A stretch of DNA of 64,000 nucleotides, from positions 1 through 64,000 of the forward strand of contig CAVVRP010000016.1 of the NCBI GenBank assembly GCA_963750715.1, written 5' to 3'. Each line of letters begins with the position of its first letter. The first letter of the stretch is position 1. Positions 34,659-43,935 of the stretch are shown here, piece by piece. The translations under genes were made by a program, and so were the position numbers. The stretch comes from JAGVSR01 sp963750715 (GTDB lineage Bacteria > Pseudomonadota > Alphaproteobacteria > Rhizobiales > Hyphomicrobiaceae). Below the pieces are notes generated by a model that saw nothing but the letters and a program-made list of their open reading frames with translations, had not been told where the DNA came from and did no database searches.

Positions 34659-36272
34659 ATGGGTAGCACGGCATACGCACACGACGATCACGACCACGCG
34701 CCCCAATTTTTCTCGCGCTGGTTCCTTTCCACGAACCACAAAGACATTGGCACGATGTACCTGATCTTTGCGATCTTCGCAGGTCTGATCGGCGGTGGCC
34801 TGTCGGTTGCGATGCGCATGGAACTGCAGGAGCCGGGCCTGCAGTATTTCACCAACCCGCACATGTACAACGTGTTCGTGACGGGTCACGGCCTGATCAT
34901 GGTGTTCTTCATGGTCATGCCGGCAATGATCGGCGGCTTTGGCAACTGGTTCGTGCCGTTGATGATCGGTGCGCCGGACATGGCGTTCCCGCGCATGAAC
35001 AACGTCTCGTTCTGGCTGCTTCCCGTTGCCCTTATCCTGCTGCTGACCTCAATGTTCGTGGAGGGACCGTCGGGCATGAACGGTGTCGGCGCCGGCTGGA
35101 CCATTTATGCGCCGCTCTCAATATCGGGCCACCCCGGTCCGGCGATGGACTTCGCCATTCTATCGTTGCACGCCGCGGGCGCCTCGTCGATCCTGGGCGC
35201 CATCAACTTCATCACCACGATCTTCAACATGCGTGCGCCGGGCATGACACTCCATAAGATGCCGCTGTTCGTGTGGTCCGTGTTGGTGACGGCGTTCCTG
35301 CTTCTGTTGTCGCTACCGGTCCTCGCCGGCGCCATCACGATGCTGCTGACGGATCGCAATTTCGGCACCACGTTCTTCAATCCGGCCGGCGGCGGCGATC
35401 CGCTGCTGTACCAGCATCTGTTCTGGTTCTTCGGCCACCCCGAAGTTTATATTCTCATTCTGCCCGGCTTCGGCATGATCAGCCAAATCGTGTCGACCTT
35501 CTCGAAGAAGCCGGTGTTCGGTTACCTCGGCATGGCCTACGCCATGGTGGCCATCGGCGTTGTCGGCTTCATCGTGTGGGCGCACCACATGTACACCTCG
35601 GGCATCAGCGTCAACACGCAAGCCTACTTCGTGTTTGCCACCATGGTCATTGCGGTGCCGACCGGCGTGAAGATCTTCTCCTGGATCGCAACGATGTGGG
35701 GCGGATCGATCTCGTTCCGCACTCCGATGGTCTGGGCGTTGGGCTTCATCTTCCTGTTCACGGTCGGCGGCGTCACCGGCGTCATGTTGGCCAACGCCGG
35801 CGTCGACCGCGCGTTGCACGACACCTACTACGTCGTTGCTCACTTCCACTACGTGCTGTCGCTCGGCGCCGTGTTCTCGATCTTCGCCGGCTGGTACTAC
35901 TGGTTCCCGAAGATGAGCGGTTATATGTACTCCGAGTTCATCGGCAAGCTCCACTTCTGGGTCACGTTCGTCGGCGCGAACATCCTGTTTTTCCCGCAGC
36001 ACTTCCTCGGTCTCGCCGGCATGCCGCGCCGCTATGTCGACTATCCGGATGCGTTCGCATTCTGGAATGAGATCTCGTCCGTCGGTTCCTACATCACGGC
36101 GGTCGGCACGCTGATCTTCCTGTTTGGTGTCGCGCACGCCTTCGTGCGAGGCCAGCGTGCAGCGGGCAATCCCTGGGGCGAGGGGGCTACGACTTTGGAA
36201 TGGACCCTGCCGTCTCCGCCGGCTTTCCACTCCTACGAGAAGTTGCCCCATATCGCAGCCACGGATCACTGA
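34659..36272 (+). CDS. coxA: Cytochrome c oxidase subunit I, 537 aa
   Basis: This is the catalytic heme a / heme a3-CuB subunit with twelve membrane helices. The N-terminal signature is WFLSTNHKDIGTMYLIFAIF. The CuB site is in FWFFGHPEVYILILPGFG, with His260 and the cross-linked Tyr264. YVVAHFHYVLSLGAVFSIFA contains heme ligands, and IVWAHHMYTSGI the two CuB His. D-channel residues near FGNWFVPLMIGAPDMAFPRM are present. Length is standard for alphaproteobacterial aa3 oxidases. A His-rich N-terminus (YAHDDHDHA) is usual here. Confidence 0.98.
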   Translation: MGSTAYAHDDHDHAPQFFSRWFLSTNHKDIGTMYLIFAIFAGLIGGGLSVAMRMELQEPGLQYFTNPHMYNVFVTGHGLIMVFFMVMPAMIGGFGNWFVPLMIGAPDMAFPRMNNVSFWLLPVALILLLTSMFVEGPSGMNGVGAGWTIYAPLSISGHPGPAMDFAILSLHAAGASSILGAINFITTIFNMRAPGMTLHKMPLFVWSVLVTAFLLLLSLPVLAGAITMLLTDRNFGTTFFNPAGGGDPLLYQHLFWFFGHPEVYILILPGFGMISQIVSTFSKKPVFGYLGMAYAMVAIGVVGFIVWAHHMYTSGISVNTQAYFVFATMVIAVPTGVKIFSWIATMWGGSISFRTPMVWALGFIFLFTVGGVTGVMLANAGVDRALHDTYYVVAHFHYVLSLGAVFSIFAGWYYWFPKMSGYMYSEFIGKLHFWVTFVGANILFFPQHFLGLAGMPRRYVDYPDAFAFWNEISSVGSYITAVGTLIFLFGVAHAFVRGQRAAGNPWGEGATTLEWTLPSPPAFHSYEKLPHIAATDH

Positions 36273-36408
36273 TCGTAGCAGTATTGAAGTTGACGGTCGG
36301 GCGAACTTCGGTTCTGCCCGACGTCCAATGCAAAGCACCAGGCTCGCAGGGCGTATCGTCAGAGCCCGAGCAAGAAGGTCTGGATCAAGAATGAAGACAG
36401 GAAGTTTC

Positions 36409-37341
36409 ATGACGGGAGCAAGCATATCTGCCGAGACCAACGCTCAGGGCACCACGTTTGAGCCCTCGGTCGGCGACTTCTTCACGTTGATGAAGCCACG
36501 CGTGATGACACTCGTTATCCTCACGGCGCTCGCCGGTCTTGTGGCGGCCCCGGGCGACCTGAACCCAGTTCTGGCGGTTGTCGCCATCGTCGCCATCTCC
36601 GTCGGGGCGGGCGCCTCGGGCGCTCTTAACATGTGGTACGATGCTGACATCGACGAGCAGATGACGCGCACGGTCGCTCGGCCAATTCCGCAGGGGCGCG
36701 TCACGCCGGCGGAGGCGCTGGCATTCGGCTCGGTTTTGTCTGTCTTTTCCGTTATGACTCTCGGCGTACTCGTCAACTGGACGGCCGGCGCCCTGCTGGC
36801 TCTGACGATCGCCTTCTATCTCTTCGTCTACACGATGTGGCTGAAGCGGCGGACGCCGCATAACATCGTCATCGGCGGTGCCGCCGGCGCATTTCCTCCA
36901 ATGATTGGATGGGCTGCCGTGACGGGCAGCGTCAGTATCGACAGCATAGTTCTGTTCATGATCATCTTCATGTGGACGCCGCCGCACTTTTGGGCGCTCG
37001 CCTTGCTGCGCCAGCGCGACTATGACCGTGTCGGTGTGCCGATGTTGCCGGTCGTGGCCGGTCCGGCCGAGACGCGCCGGCAGATCCTGGCGTATTCGCT
37101 TGTAATGGCGCCGCTCGCGGTCGCACCCTACTTCATGGGGTTTGCCGGTCCTGTTTACGGATTGACGTCGGCGGCGCTCGGCAGCGTGTTCCTTTATCTG
37201 GCGTTCAACGTCTGGCGCATCACTGAAGGCCGCGAGGCCGACAAGTTGTGCCGGCAGCTGTTCTGGTACTCCATCCTCTATCTCTATGTGCTGTTTGCGG
37301 TGCTGCTTGGCGAGCACGCAGTCGGCAGGATGCTCGGCTGA
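36409..37341 (+). CDS. ctaB: Protoheme IX farnesyltransferase (heme O synthase), 310 aa
   Basis: CtaB/Cox10 adds a farnesyl group to heme b to make heme O for the oxidase. The UbiA-family motif NMWYDADIDEQMTRTVARPI (NxxxDxxxD) and the second Asp-rich block around LRQRDYDRVGVPMLPVV are present, with about eight membrane helices. I chose the ATG at 36409, which has AGGA 7 bases upstream; an ATG at 36391 in the same frame is also possible. The frame stays open far upstream but overlaps coxA there. Confidence 0.95.
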   Translation: MTGASISAETNAQGTTFEPSVGDFFTLMKPRVMTLVILTALAGLVAAPGDLNPVLAVVAIVAISVGAGASGALNMWYDADIDEQMTRTVARPIPQGRVTPAEALAFGSVLSVFSVMTLGVLVNWTAGALLALTIAFYLFVYTMWLKRRTPHNIVIGGAAGAFPPMIGWAAVTGSVSIDSIVLFMIIFMWTPPHFWALALLRQRDYDRVGVPMLPVVAGPAETRRQILAYSLVMAPLAVAPYFMGFAGPVYGLTSAALGSVFLYLAFNVWRITEGREADKLCRQLFWYSILYLYVLFAVLLGEHAVGRMLG

Positions 37342-37355
37342 GCGAGGATCTCGAC

Positions 37356-37520
37356 GTGAGCGATAGCACCGAAATCAGCGCTCCAAATGCCCAGGAACAG
37401 GCGAAGCGACGGCGGGGCCGGTCGATCGCGATTGCTCTGGCGCTGGGCGGAATGGCGCTCCTGTTCTATGCCGCCACCATCGTGCATCTTGGCGGCAATG
37501 TTCTGAACCGCCCCATGTAA
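37356..37520 (+). CDS. Small membrane protein of the cox operon (CoxF/CtaF-like), 54 aa
   Basis: A GTG at 37356 with GAGG upstream starts a short protein: a charged N-terminus, one membrane helix (IAIALALGGMALLFYAATIV) and the ending HLGGNVLNRPM. A small protein with this position, between ctaB and ctaG, and the same NRPM ending is conserved in Hyphomicrobiales cox operons and is often called CoxF; its role is presumed oxidase assembly. Confidence 0.8.
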   Translation: MSDSTEISAPNAQEQAKRRRGRSIAIALALGGMALLFYAATIVHLGGNVLNRPM

Positions 37521-37544
37521 GGGCCAAGCGGTACGGTGCCGATT

Positions 37545-38144
37545 ATGACGGTCCAAGTCTCGGAACACGTGACGAAGCGGAGCGACAAGCTGGTCGCGCT
37601 GTCGTGCGGTGTCGCCGTCGGCGGGATGCTATGCCTGTCGTATGCGGCGGTGCCTCTTTACCGGATGTTCTGCCAGGTCACGGGTTTCGGCGGTACGACG
37701 CAGCGGGCGGAAAAGGCCCCAGATGTCGTGCTGGATCGTCAAGTGACCGTTCGTTTCGACGCCAACGTCGTCCCCGGCATGCCGTGGAAGTTCGAGCCGG
37801 TCGTCAATACCATGAGCGTGAAGATCGGGGAATCGTCGCTGGCCTTCTACCGGGCGACGAATACGGCGCACGCGGCGGTTACGGGAACGGCCGCATTCAA
37901 CGTGTCGCCGGATGCGACCGGCAAATTCTTCAGCAAGATCGAATGCTTCTGCTTCAAGGAGCAGACGCTGCAAGCCGGCGAGACAGTCGAACTGCCGGTG
38001 TCGTTCTTCATCGATCCGTCGATCGAGGCGGACCGGGATGCGCGCGGGACCAAGGAGATCACGCTGTCGTACACTTTCTATCCGACGGCGAAGACTGCCG
38101 ATGTAGGCACGGCCGAGGCGATGGCCAAGGCTGGCGGTGGTTGA
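37545..38144 (+). CDS. ctaG: Cytochrome c oxidase assembly protein CtaG/Cox11, 199 aa
   Basis: Cox11 delivers copper to the CuB site. One N-terminal membrane helix (LVALSCGVAVGGMLCLSYAA) is followed by VPLYRMFCQVTGFGGTTQRA, the periplasmic immunoglobulin-like domain, and the copper-binding FSKIECFCFKEQTLQAGE with CxC. A DPSIEAD.....I.LSYTFY end is typical. I used the ATG at 37545; a GTG three codons upstream is in frame. Confidence 0.95.
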   Translation: MTVQVSEHVTKRSDKLVALSCGVAVGGMLCLSYAAVPLYRMFCQVTGFGGTTQRAEKAPDVVLDRQVTVRFDANVVPGMPWKFEPVVNTMSVKIGESSLAFYRATNTAHAAVTGTAAFNVSPDATGKFFSKIECFCFKEQTLQAGETVELPVSFFIDPSIEADRDARGTKEITLSYTFYPTAKTADVGTAEAMAKAGGG

Positions 38145-38150
38145 GTTAAC

Positions 38151-38182
38151 GAACTCTCGGATCCCCTGGGGTTCGAGGGTTC
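38151..38182. other. Imperfect hairpin between ctaG and coxC
   Basis: GAACTCTCGGATCCCC faces GGGGTTCGAGGGTTC with two or three mismatches. There is no T tract, so it is more likely an mRNA-processing or attenuating hairpin than a full terminator. It explains part of the 131-base gap before coxC. Confidence 0.45.
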
Positions 38183-38275
38183 GTCATGCGGGGCCGGGAA
38201 AACGATTTGCGCTGTAAGGGCGCAGGCGCTAAGGCTCCAGGGAAAGACGAACGGGGACTACGGGAGACGACAGAA

Positions 38276-39235
38276 ATGGCCGACAGCCACACCAAGCACC
38301 ACGACTATCACCTGGTTGATCCGAGCCCATGGCCGTTTGTGGCTTCGTTGAGTGCGCTGATGATGGCGTTTGGCGCCATCATCTGGATGCGCTCGCTAGG
38401 CGAAGGCGCGGCCGGCCTGTTCGGTGTGAGCGGTCCGGGCGTTTTCATGGCAGGTTCGATGATGCTGATCGCGGTTGCCTTCATGTGGTGGCGCGACGTG
38501 ATCAAGGAAGCCCACCGAGGCGACCATACGCCGGTGGTGGCACTCCATCTGCGATACGGGATGATACTGTTCATCGCTTCAGAGGTCATGTTCTTCGTCG
38601 CCTGGTTCTGGGGCTATTTCGACTCGGCGCTATTTCCGGCCGGTGTTCACACGCTGGCAGGCAGCGATAGTGTTGTCGGGACAGTTCAGCGAAACGAGCT
38701 GTTTGGCGGACAATGGCCGCCAGTAGCGGTCGAGGCTACGGACGCCGTCATTCCCGCCACCGGCGCTCCGGCGAACGGCTTTTTCAAGCACACGTTCGAT
38801 CCTTGGGGATTGCCGCTCGTCAACACCCTGATCCTTCTGCTGTCTGGCTGCACCGTCACCTGGGCCCATCACGCCCTGCTGAAGAACGAGCGCGGCCAGT
38901 TGATCATCGGGCTGCTTCTGACCGTCGTTCTCGGCGCGGCTTTCACCTTCCTGCAGTACGTGGAATACGGCCACGCGGGATTCAGCTTCGCCGGCCACAA
39001 ATACGGGTCGTCGTTCTTCATGGCGACAGGTTTCCACGGGGCGCACGTCATCATCGGCACCATCTTCCTTTTGGTATGCTTGCTGCGCGCCATGGCCGGA
39101 CACTTTACGCCAAAGCAGCACTTCGGCTTCGAAGCGGCCGCTTGGTACTGGCACTTCGTCGACGTGGTCTGGCTATTCCTGTTCGCATGCATCTACGTCT
39201 GGGGCGCCGGAGCACACGTGGCCGGCGGCCACTAG
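38276..39235 (+). CDS. coxC: Cytochrome c oxidase subunit III, 319 aa
   Basis: This is the seven-helix subunit III. It starts MADSHTKHHDYHLVDPSPWP; this opening, with WP, is a family hallmark. IASEVMFFVAWFWGYFDSAL contains the conserved Glu, then TFDPWGLPLVNTLILLLSGC, TGFHGAHVIIGTIFLLVCLL and AAWYWHFVDVVWLFLFACIY near the end. Full length. I chose the ATG at 38276 with GGAG upstream; the frame extends 30 codons earlier without family similarity. Confidence 0.97.
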   Translation: MADSHTKHHDYHLVDPSPWPFVASLSALMMAFGAIIWMRSLGEGAAGLFGVSGPGVFMAGSMMLIAVAFMWWRDVIKEAHRGDHTPVVALHLRYGMILFIASEVMFFVAWFWGYFDSALFPAGVHTLAGSDSVVGTVQRNELFGGQWPPVAVEATDAVIPATGAPANGFFKHTFDPWGLPLVNTLILLLSGCTVTWAHHALLKNERGQLIIGLLLTVVLGAAFTFLQYVEYGHAGFSFAGHKYGSSFFMATGFHGAHVIIGTIFLLVCLLRAMAGHFTPKQHFGFEAAAWYWHFVDVVWLFLFACIYVWGAGAHVAGGH

Positions 39236-39261
39236 GGCCGGCGACTGGATTGAACTGGTGG

Positions 39262-39285
39262 CGGGGCGATCGTGTGATCGCCCCG
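39262..39285. terminator. Hairpin after coxC
   Basis: CGGGGCGATC and GATCGCCCCG form a perfect 10-bp stem with a GTGT loop, 27 bases after the coxC stop. No T tract follows, so it may partly terminate or stabilise the upstream mRNA while the assembly genes continue. Confidence 0.45.
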
Positions 39286-39339
39286 TTCACGTTTGAGGGC
39301 ACCGGTGCGACCGGAAAGACTTTGTAAGGACAGCTTTCG

Positions 39340-39715
39340 ATGAGCGCTGCAGATAAAGGCATGTCTCCTCTCGTGACGGCTGTCACCTGCCGCTGTCCGC
39401 GGTGTGGCAAGGGCCCGCTGTTCGTGCAACTCCTCAATCTGCGCGAAGTCCTGCTCGAATTGCGGGATGAGCTACCGGTTCATCGACACAGGCGACGGGC
39501 CTGCCGTGTTTGCCATCTTCATTCTGGGCTTCCTGGTGCTCGGCGGGGCTCTGATCGCTGAATTCCAGTTCGGTGTGCCGTGGTGGGGCCACGTCATCCT
39601 GTGGGGCCTGCTGACCCCGGTTCTCGCTGTCTTTCTGCTGCGCTTCCTCAAGGCACTCCTGATCGGCCTGCAGTATCGCAACAAGGCCGAGGAAGGCCGT
39701 TTGACGAAGGAATAG
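39340..39715 (+). pseudogene. DUF983 family protein, one extra base
   Basis: The gene starts MSAADKGMSPLVTAVTCRCP then RCGKGPLFVQLLNLR. After one extra base near 39443 it continues KSCSNCGMSYRFIDTGDGPA, VFAIFILGFLVLGGAL and ends LKALLIGLQYRNKAEEGRL. The two CxxC pairs and two membrane helices are the DUF983 pattern, and the position between coxC and SURF1 is standard in this order. Removing one G in GCGCGAAG restores a full 124-residue protein, so a sequence error is likely. Family function is unknown, presumed oxidase-related. Confidence 0.85.
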
Positions 39716-39720
39716 GGCGG

Positions 39721-40470
39721 ATGCTGTCACGGCTTCGCGAAGCCGGCCTTTTGTGGCCTGCCGTCATGTCGCTCGCGGCCCTGCCGCTGCTGATCGGACT
39801 TGGCGTCTGGCAACTTGACCGGCTGGCCTGGAAGGAGGCGCTGATCGCCAGGATCGCGGAGCGCACCTCGGCAGTGCCGGTCCAACTGGCGGCGTTCGAA
39901 GCCGCCGACCGCGACGCGGGAGGGGCCGAGTACCTCCATGTCAGGGCGCGCGGCCGGTTCCTTCACGACAAGGCGCTTTACATGTACGCACCCGATCCCG
40001 ATCTGGGGCCGGGTTTTCACGTCTACGTGCCCTTGCAGCTTCAGGGTGGCAAGGTGCTGCTCGTCAACCGCGGTTTTGTGCCCGAAACCCTGCGCGATCC
40101 AAAGTCGCGCTCGCCCGGTCTGGTCGAGGGAGACGTTGAAGTGACGGGTCTTTTGCGGGCGGCGGGCAAGAAGGGCAGCTTTACGCCCGACAACGACGTC
40201 GCGCGCAATCAATGGTACTGGCGCGACATCGAAGGTATGCTGCGCGCCGCGTTTTGGGGCTCGGTTCCTGAGCACGTATCCTATGTCCTCGACGCGGATG
40301 AAGCGCCGACAAATCCGGGCGGCTGGCCGAAAGGTGGAACGACGCTGGTGAAGCTGCCGAACCGGCATCTCGAGTATGCGTTGACGTGGTTCGGGCTGGC
40401 GGCGACACTCGTCGTGGTATTCCTGGCCTACGCTTGGGGCCGGCTGTGGGGCGGGCCTGCGCAAGCCTGA
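39721..40470 (+). CDS. SURF1 family cytochrome oxidase assembly protein, 249 aa
   Basis: SURF1/Shy1 proteins assist heme a insertion into subunit I. TM1 with LLIGLGVWQLDRLAWKEALI, the conserved LLVNRGFVPETLRDP, WYWRDIEGM and, at the C-terminus, PNRHLEYALTWFGLAATLVV leading to TM2 are present. AAGG about 10 bases upstream supports the ATG at 39721, only 5 bases after the DUF983 stop. It closes the oxidase block. Confidence 0.95.
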   Translation: MLSRLREAGLLWPAVMSLAALPLLIGLGVWQLDRLAWKEALIARIAERTSAVPVQLAAFEAADRDAGGAEYLHVRARGRFLHDKALYMYAPDPDLGPGFHVYVPLQLQGGKVLLVNRGFVPETLRDPKSRSPGLVEGDVEVTGLLRAAGKKGSFTPDNDVARNQWYWRDIEGMLRAAFWGSVPEHVSYVLDADEAPTNPGGWPKGGTTLVKLPNRHLEYALTWFGLAATLVVVFLAYAWGRLWGGPAQA

Positions 40471-40638
40471 TTGGCAGGTGGTGCAACAACGCCGCTTCTT
40501 GTGGTGCGCGAGGCCCACCTTTAGTGTTGCGGCTTGCCTCATTCGGCGGCAAAAAAACCCCGTGCGGCACCGGCGCCCGCCTGAAGGCGGCGTGCGTGTG
40601 CTATCGGCCGCTTCTAAGACCTGGGATCCACTGCCATC

Positions 40639-42030
40639 GTGAATTACATTTCGACGAGAGGCGAAGCGCCTCGGCTGCCGTTCGAGGAAGTGTTGCTCGT
40701 TGGGCTCGCGCGCGACGGCGGTCTGTATGTGCCAGAAGCGCCGCCCGTGCTATCGCACGATGCTATCGCAGCCTTCGCCGGCCGCCCGTTCGCCGAGGTT
40801 GCCACGGAGATCATCCATCCCTTCACCGGCGACGCTATCGAAAAGCGCGCCCTGCGAGTGATGGCGGACGAGGCCTATGCCTCCTTCGGACATGCTGCCG
40901 TGACGCCTCTGGTCCAACTCGATCCTTCCACGTTCGTGCTGGAGCTTTTCCACGGGCCGACACTTGCGTTCAAGGATGTGGCGATGCAGCTCATCGCGCG
41001 CATGATGGACCACGTTCTGGGTCGCGGCGGCCGCCGTGCCATGATCGTCGGCGCGACATCCGGCGACACGGGCGGCGCCGCCATCGAAGCGTTTCGCGGA
41101 TCGCAGCGCGCGGATATTGTGATCCTGTTTCCCGAGGGACGCGTCTCGGACGTGCAACGCCGGATGATGACGACGCCGTGCGACGCCAACGTCCATGCTG
41201 TTGCCATCAAGGGCACGTTCGACGACTGCCAGGCTCTGGTGAAGGCGATGTTCAACGATCACGCCTTTCGCGACCGGGTCGCGTTGTCGGGCGTGAACTC
41301 AATCAACTGGGCCCGCATCGTGGCCCAGGTAACTTACTACTTCGTCGCCGGCGTGGCGCTGGGCGCGCCGCACCGCGCGCTGACATTCTCCGTTCCGACG
41401 GGAAACTTCGGCGATGTATTCGCCGGCTACGTCGCCAAGCGTATGGGTTTGCCGATCGATCGGCTCATCATCGCGACCAACACCAACGATATCCTGCAGC
41501 GCAGTTATGCGACCGGGGCCTACGAGATGCGCGAGGTCGTCGCCACGTCATCCCCGTCCATGGATATTCAGATATCATCCAACTTCGAACGCTACCTGTT
41601 CGAGGCGTCGGGCCGCGATGCCGCCCTGGTGCGCGCCCAGATGGGCTCGCTCGCCCAGTCGCGCCGGTTCAACATCGGCCGCGCGATGGGGCCCATTCAT
41701 CGGGATTTCGACGCTGCGTCGGCCAACGAAGACGAGGTTAGAGACGCCATTTTGACAGTGAAGAGCCAGTCCGGTTACGTCATGGAACCCCACACCGCCT
41801 GCGGATGGGTTGCTGCCGAAAAGACTGCCTCGGGCCGGCGGTCACCGTGCATCGTTCTCTCGACGGCGCATCCGGCCAAATTCCCCGATGCCATGCTCGC
41901 GATCACCGGCGAGCATCCGCATCTGCCGCCGCGGCTTCCGAGCCTGCTGACGGAGCCGGAGCACTTTGAGGTTCTCGAAAACGACCTCGCCGCAGTCGAG
42001 GCTTTCGTCGCCGCCAGCGCGCGCGGCTGA
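40639..42030 (+). CDS. thrC: Threonine synthase, 463 aa
   Basis: This PLP enzyme converts O-phosphohomoserine to threonine in the cytoplasm. It starts at a GTG with NYISTRGEAPRLPFEEVLL, the typical N-terminal domain of the fungal/proteobacterial (class II) form. The PLP lysine is Lys112 in HGPTLAFKDVAMQL. GATSGDTGGAAIEAFRG binds the PLP phosphate, and FSVPTGNFGDVFAGYVAKRM is conserved. Full length. The position downstream of the cox block and before an M16 peptidase is conserved in many Hyphomicrobiales. Confidence 0.97.
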   Translation: MNYISTRGEAPRLPFEEVLLVGLARDGGLYVPEAPPVLSHDAIAAFAGRPFAEVATEIIHPFTGDAIEKRALRVMADEAYASFGHAAVTPLVQLDPSTFVLELFHGPTLAFKDVAMQLIARMMDHVLGRGGRRAMIVGATSGDTGGAAIEAFRGSQRADIVILFPEGRVSDVQRRMMTTPCDANVHAVAIKGTFDDCQALVKAMFNDHAFRDRVALSGVNSINWARIVAQVTYYFVAGVALGAPHRALTFSVPTGNFGDVFAGYVAKRMGLPIDRLIIATNTNDILQRSYATGAYEMREVVATSSPSMDIQISSNFERYLFEASGRDAALVRAQMGSLAQSRRFNIGRAMGPIHRDFDAASANEDEVRDAILTVKSQSGYVMEPHTACGWVAAEKTASGRRSPCIVLSTAHPAKFPDAMLAITGEHPHLPPRLPSLLTEPEHFEVLENDLAAVEAFVAASARG

Positions 42031-42042
42031 CCAGGGGGAGAA

Positions 42043-43317
42043 ATGAGCCTTTTGATTTCGGTTCTGCCGAACGGCCTCCGCATCGTCACTCACACCATGC
42101 CGCATCTGGAAACCACATCTCTGGGCATGTGGGTGGGGGTCGGCGCGCGACATGAAGCACCTCATGAGCATGGCTTGTCGCATCTGCTTGAGCACATGGC
42201 CTTCAAGGGCACCGGCACGCGCGATGCCCGCGCCATCGCCGAGGAGATCGAGGCGGTGGGCGGCGAGTTGAACGCCGCCACGGGGCTCGAAACAACTTCC
42301 TATTTTGCGCGCGTCCTGAAGGGCGATGAGGCAGTCGCACTCGGTCTCATCGCCGATATCCTTCAGAACTCGGCCTTCGCCGAGGAGGAATTGGAGAAAG
42401 AGCGCGAGGTTATCCTGCAGGAGATCGCGGCGACCCAGGACAGTCCGGACGACATAGTCTTTGACATGGTCCACGACATCGCATTTCCCGATCAGCCCGC
42501 CGGCCGGACCATTCTGGGCACACCTGGCAGTGTAAAAAGTCTTTCACGAGTTCACCTGCGTAATTTTCTCGATGTGCATTACCGGTCGGCCGGGATGGTT
42601 CTGGCCGCGGCCGGCGCCGTCCACCACGAGACGTTCGTTCGCCACGCTGAGGCCCTATTCGGCGGGCTCACTGGTAACCGAGTCGGGGAAGATGCGCCCG
42701 CCCGCTACGTCGGTGGGATCCGTTGCAGTTCAAAGACCTTCGAGCAGAGCCACGTTGTGCTCGGCTTTGAAGGTCCATCCTACAACGCAGCGGATTTCTT
42801 CGCGGCGCAGGTCTTCTCCGGGCTGTTCGGTGGGGGAATGTCATCACGCCTGTTCCAGGAGGTCCGCGAGCGGCGTGGGCTGTGTTACTCGATCTATTCG
42901 TCGGCTTGGGGACTGAGGGATTCAGGAATGCTTGCAGTTCACGCGGCGACCAGTCCGGAGATGATGAGCGAACTGATCGACGTGGTCGCGTGCGAGCTTG
43001 AGGAAATGAGCGAAGCCGGGCCCGCCGAGGCCGAAATTCAGCGCGCAAAAGCTCAGTTGAAGGCCGGCTTGCTCATGAGCCTCGAGTCCTCCTCCGCCCG
43101 AGCCGAGCAGATGGCCCGCCAACTCCTCATCCACGGACGGCTGCTTTCGAGCGACGAACTCATTGCTGAAGTTGACAGCGTCACTCGCCAGGACCTGAGC
43201 ACGTTCGCCGCTAAGCTGCGTGCCGGGCGGGCATCGATCAGCATCGTGGGCGCTGGCAAGAAATCCGACGCGTTTGCGCGCCGCGCAGGCGAGCGGCTCG
43301 CCGCTATCCAGCTCTGA
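42043..43317 (+). CDS. M16 family zinc peptidase (processing peptidase-like), 424 aa
   Basis: This is an inverzincin-type metallopeptidase. The HxxEH zinc motif is His47-Leu-Leu-Glu50-His51 in GLSHLLEHMAFKGT, and the downstream conserved Glu is in EKEREVILQEIAATQD. The second-half glycine-rich FSGLFGGGMSSRLFQEVRER and RRGLCYSIYSSAW are characteristic of mitochondrial-processing-peptidase beta-like proteins. No signal peptide is present. It starts 12 bases after thrC with GGGGAG upstream, so it is probably cotranscribed. Substrates are unknown. Confidence 0.95.
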   Translation: MSLLISVLPNGLRIVTHTMPHLETTSLGMWVGVGARHEAPHEHGLSHLLEHMAFKGTGTRDARAIAEEIEAVGGELNAATGLETTSYFARVLKGDEAVALGLIADILQNSAFAEEELEKEREVILQEIAATQDSPDDIVFDMVHDIAFPDQPAGRTILGTPGSVKSLSRVHLRNFLDVHYRSAGMVLAAAGAVHHETFVRHAEALFGGLTGNRVGEDAPARYVGGIRCSSKTFEQSHVVLGFEGPSYNAADFFAAQVFSGLFGGGMSSRLFQEVRERRGLCYSIYSSAWGLRDSGMLAVHAATSPEMMSELIDVVACELEEMSEAGPAEAEIQRAKAQLKAGLLMSLESSSARAEQMARQLLIHGRLLSSDELIAEVDSVTRQDLSTFAAKLRAGRASISIVGAGKKSDAFARRAGERLAAIQL

Positions 43318-43332
43318 ACAGGGCGCGGCCGC

Positions 43333-43935
43333 ATGGCTTTCCTCAGGATCAGCTCAGGTTCGGATGTCATCGCGACACTGACCGGCCGTGGCATTTACAT
43401 GCGCCCTCCGCTGATCACGGATTATGCGGCGTGGGCTCGTCTCAGGGCGGCCAGCCGCGATTTCCTCACGCCCTGGGAACCCTACTGGCCCCACGATGAC
43501 CTGACGTCGGGCGGCTACCGCAGGCGCATCCGGCACTATCAGCGGGAAGCCCGCGACGATCTCGGCTATGCGTTCAGCCTCTTTGATCAGAACAGCAACG
43601 AACTCGTCGGCGGCGTGACACTGTCCAACGTGCGCCGGGGCGTGGCTCAATCGGCAAACCTCGGCTACTGGATAGGACAGCCGTTCGCGGGCAGGGGCTA
43701 TATGTCCGAGGCCGTGCGCGCGCTGATCCCGTATGCCTTCGATGTGCTGCGTCTGCACCGGCTCGAGGCGGCGACACAGCCTTCTAATGCCGCCTCCATG
43801 CGGGTTCTGGAGCGCAACGGTTTCGTCAAGGAGGGGCTTGCGCGCAGCTATCTGAAGATCGACGGCCGCTGGCAGGATCACGTGCTGTTCGGGCTGGTCG
43901 CCGGCGCCCAGGCCGACGCGGAGCGGCTGCGATGA
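43333..43935 (+). CDS. GNAT N-acetyltransferase (RimJ/RimL type), 200 aa
   Basis: An acetyl-CoA-dependent N-acetyltransferase. YMRPPLITDYAAWARLRAAS is the first GNAT element, ELVGGVTLSNVRRGVAQSAN and LGYWIGQPFAGRGYMSEAVR hold the acetyl-CoA pyrophosphate loop (Q/RxxGxG/A), and LHRLEAATQPSNAASMRVLE then RNGFVKEGLARSYLKIDGRW complete the RimJ-like C-terminal pattern. The target may be a ribosomal protein N-terminus, but this is not provable here. It is 15 bases after the peptidase and overlaps the next gene by 4 bases. Confidence 0.92.
   Translation: MAFLRISSGSDVIATLTGRGIYMRPPLITDYAAWARLRAASRDFLTPWEPYWPHDDLTSGGYRRRIRHYQREARDDLGYAFSLFDQNSNELVGGVTLSNVRRGVAQSANLGYWIGQPFAGRGYMSEAVRALIPYAFDVLRLHRLEAATQPSNAASMRVLERNGFVKEGLARSYLKIDGRWQDHVLFGLVAGAQADAERLR

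Noticed and set aside
35313..36440. Minus-strand open frame of 375 codons opposite coxA and ctaB
   Set aside because: It is the antisense of strongly conserved coxA sequence, is His/Arg/Asp-rich with no motif, and results from GC-rich codon structure.
39340..39715. Programmed ribosomal frameshifting in DUF983 and the other three frame-broken genes
   Set aside because: No slippery heptamer or downstream structure is evident, and the family proteins are normally made from one frame; a sequence error or mutation is simpler.
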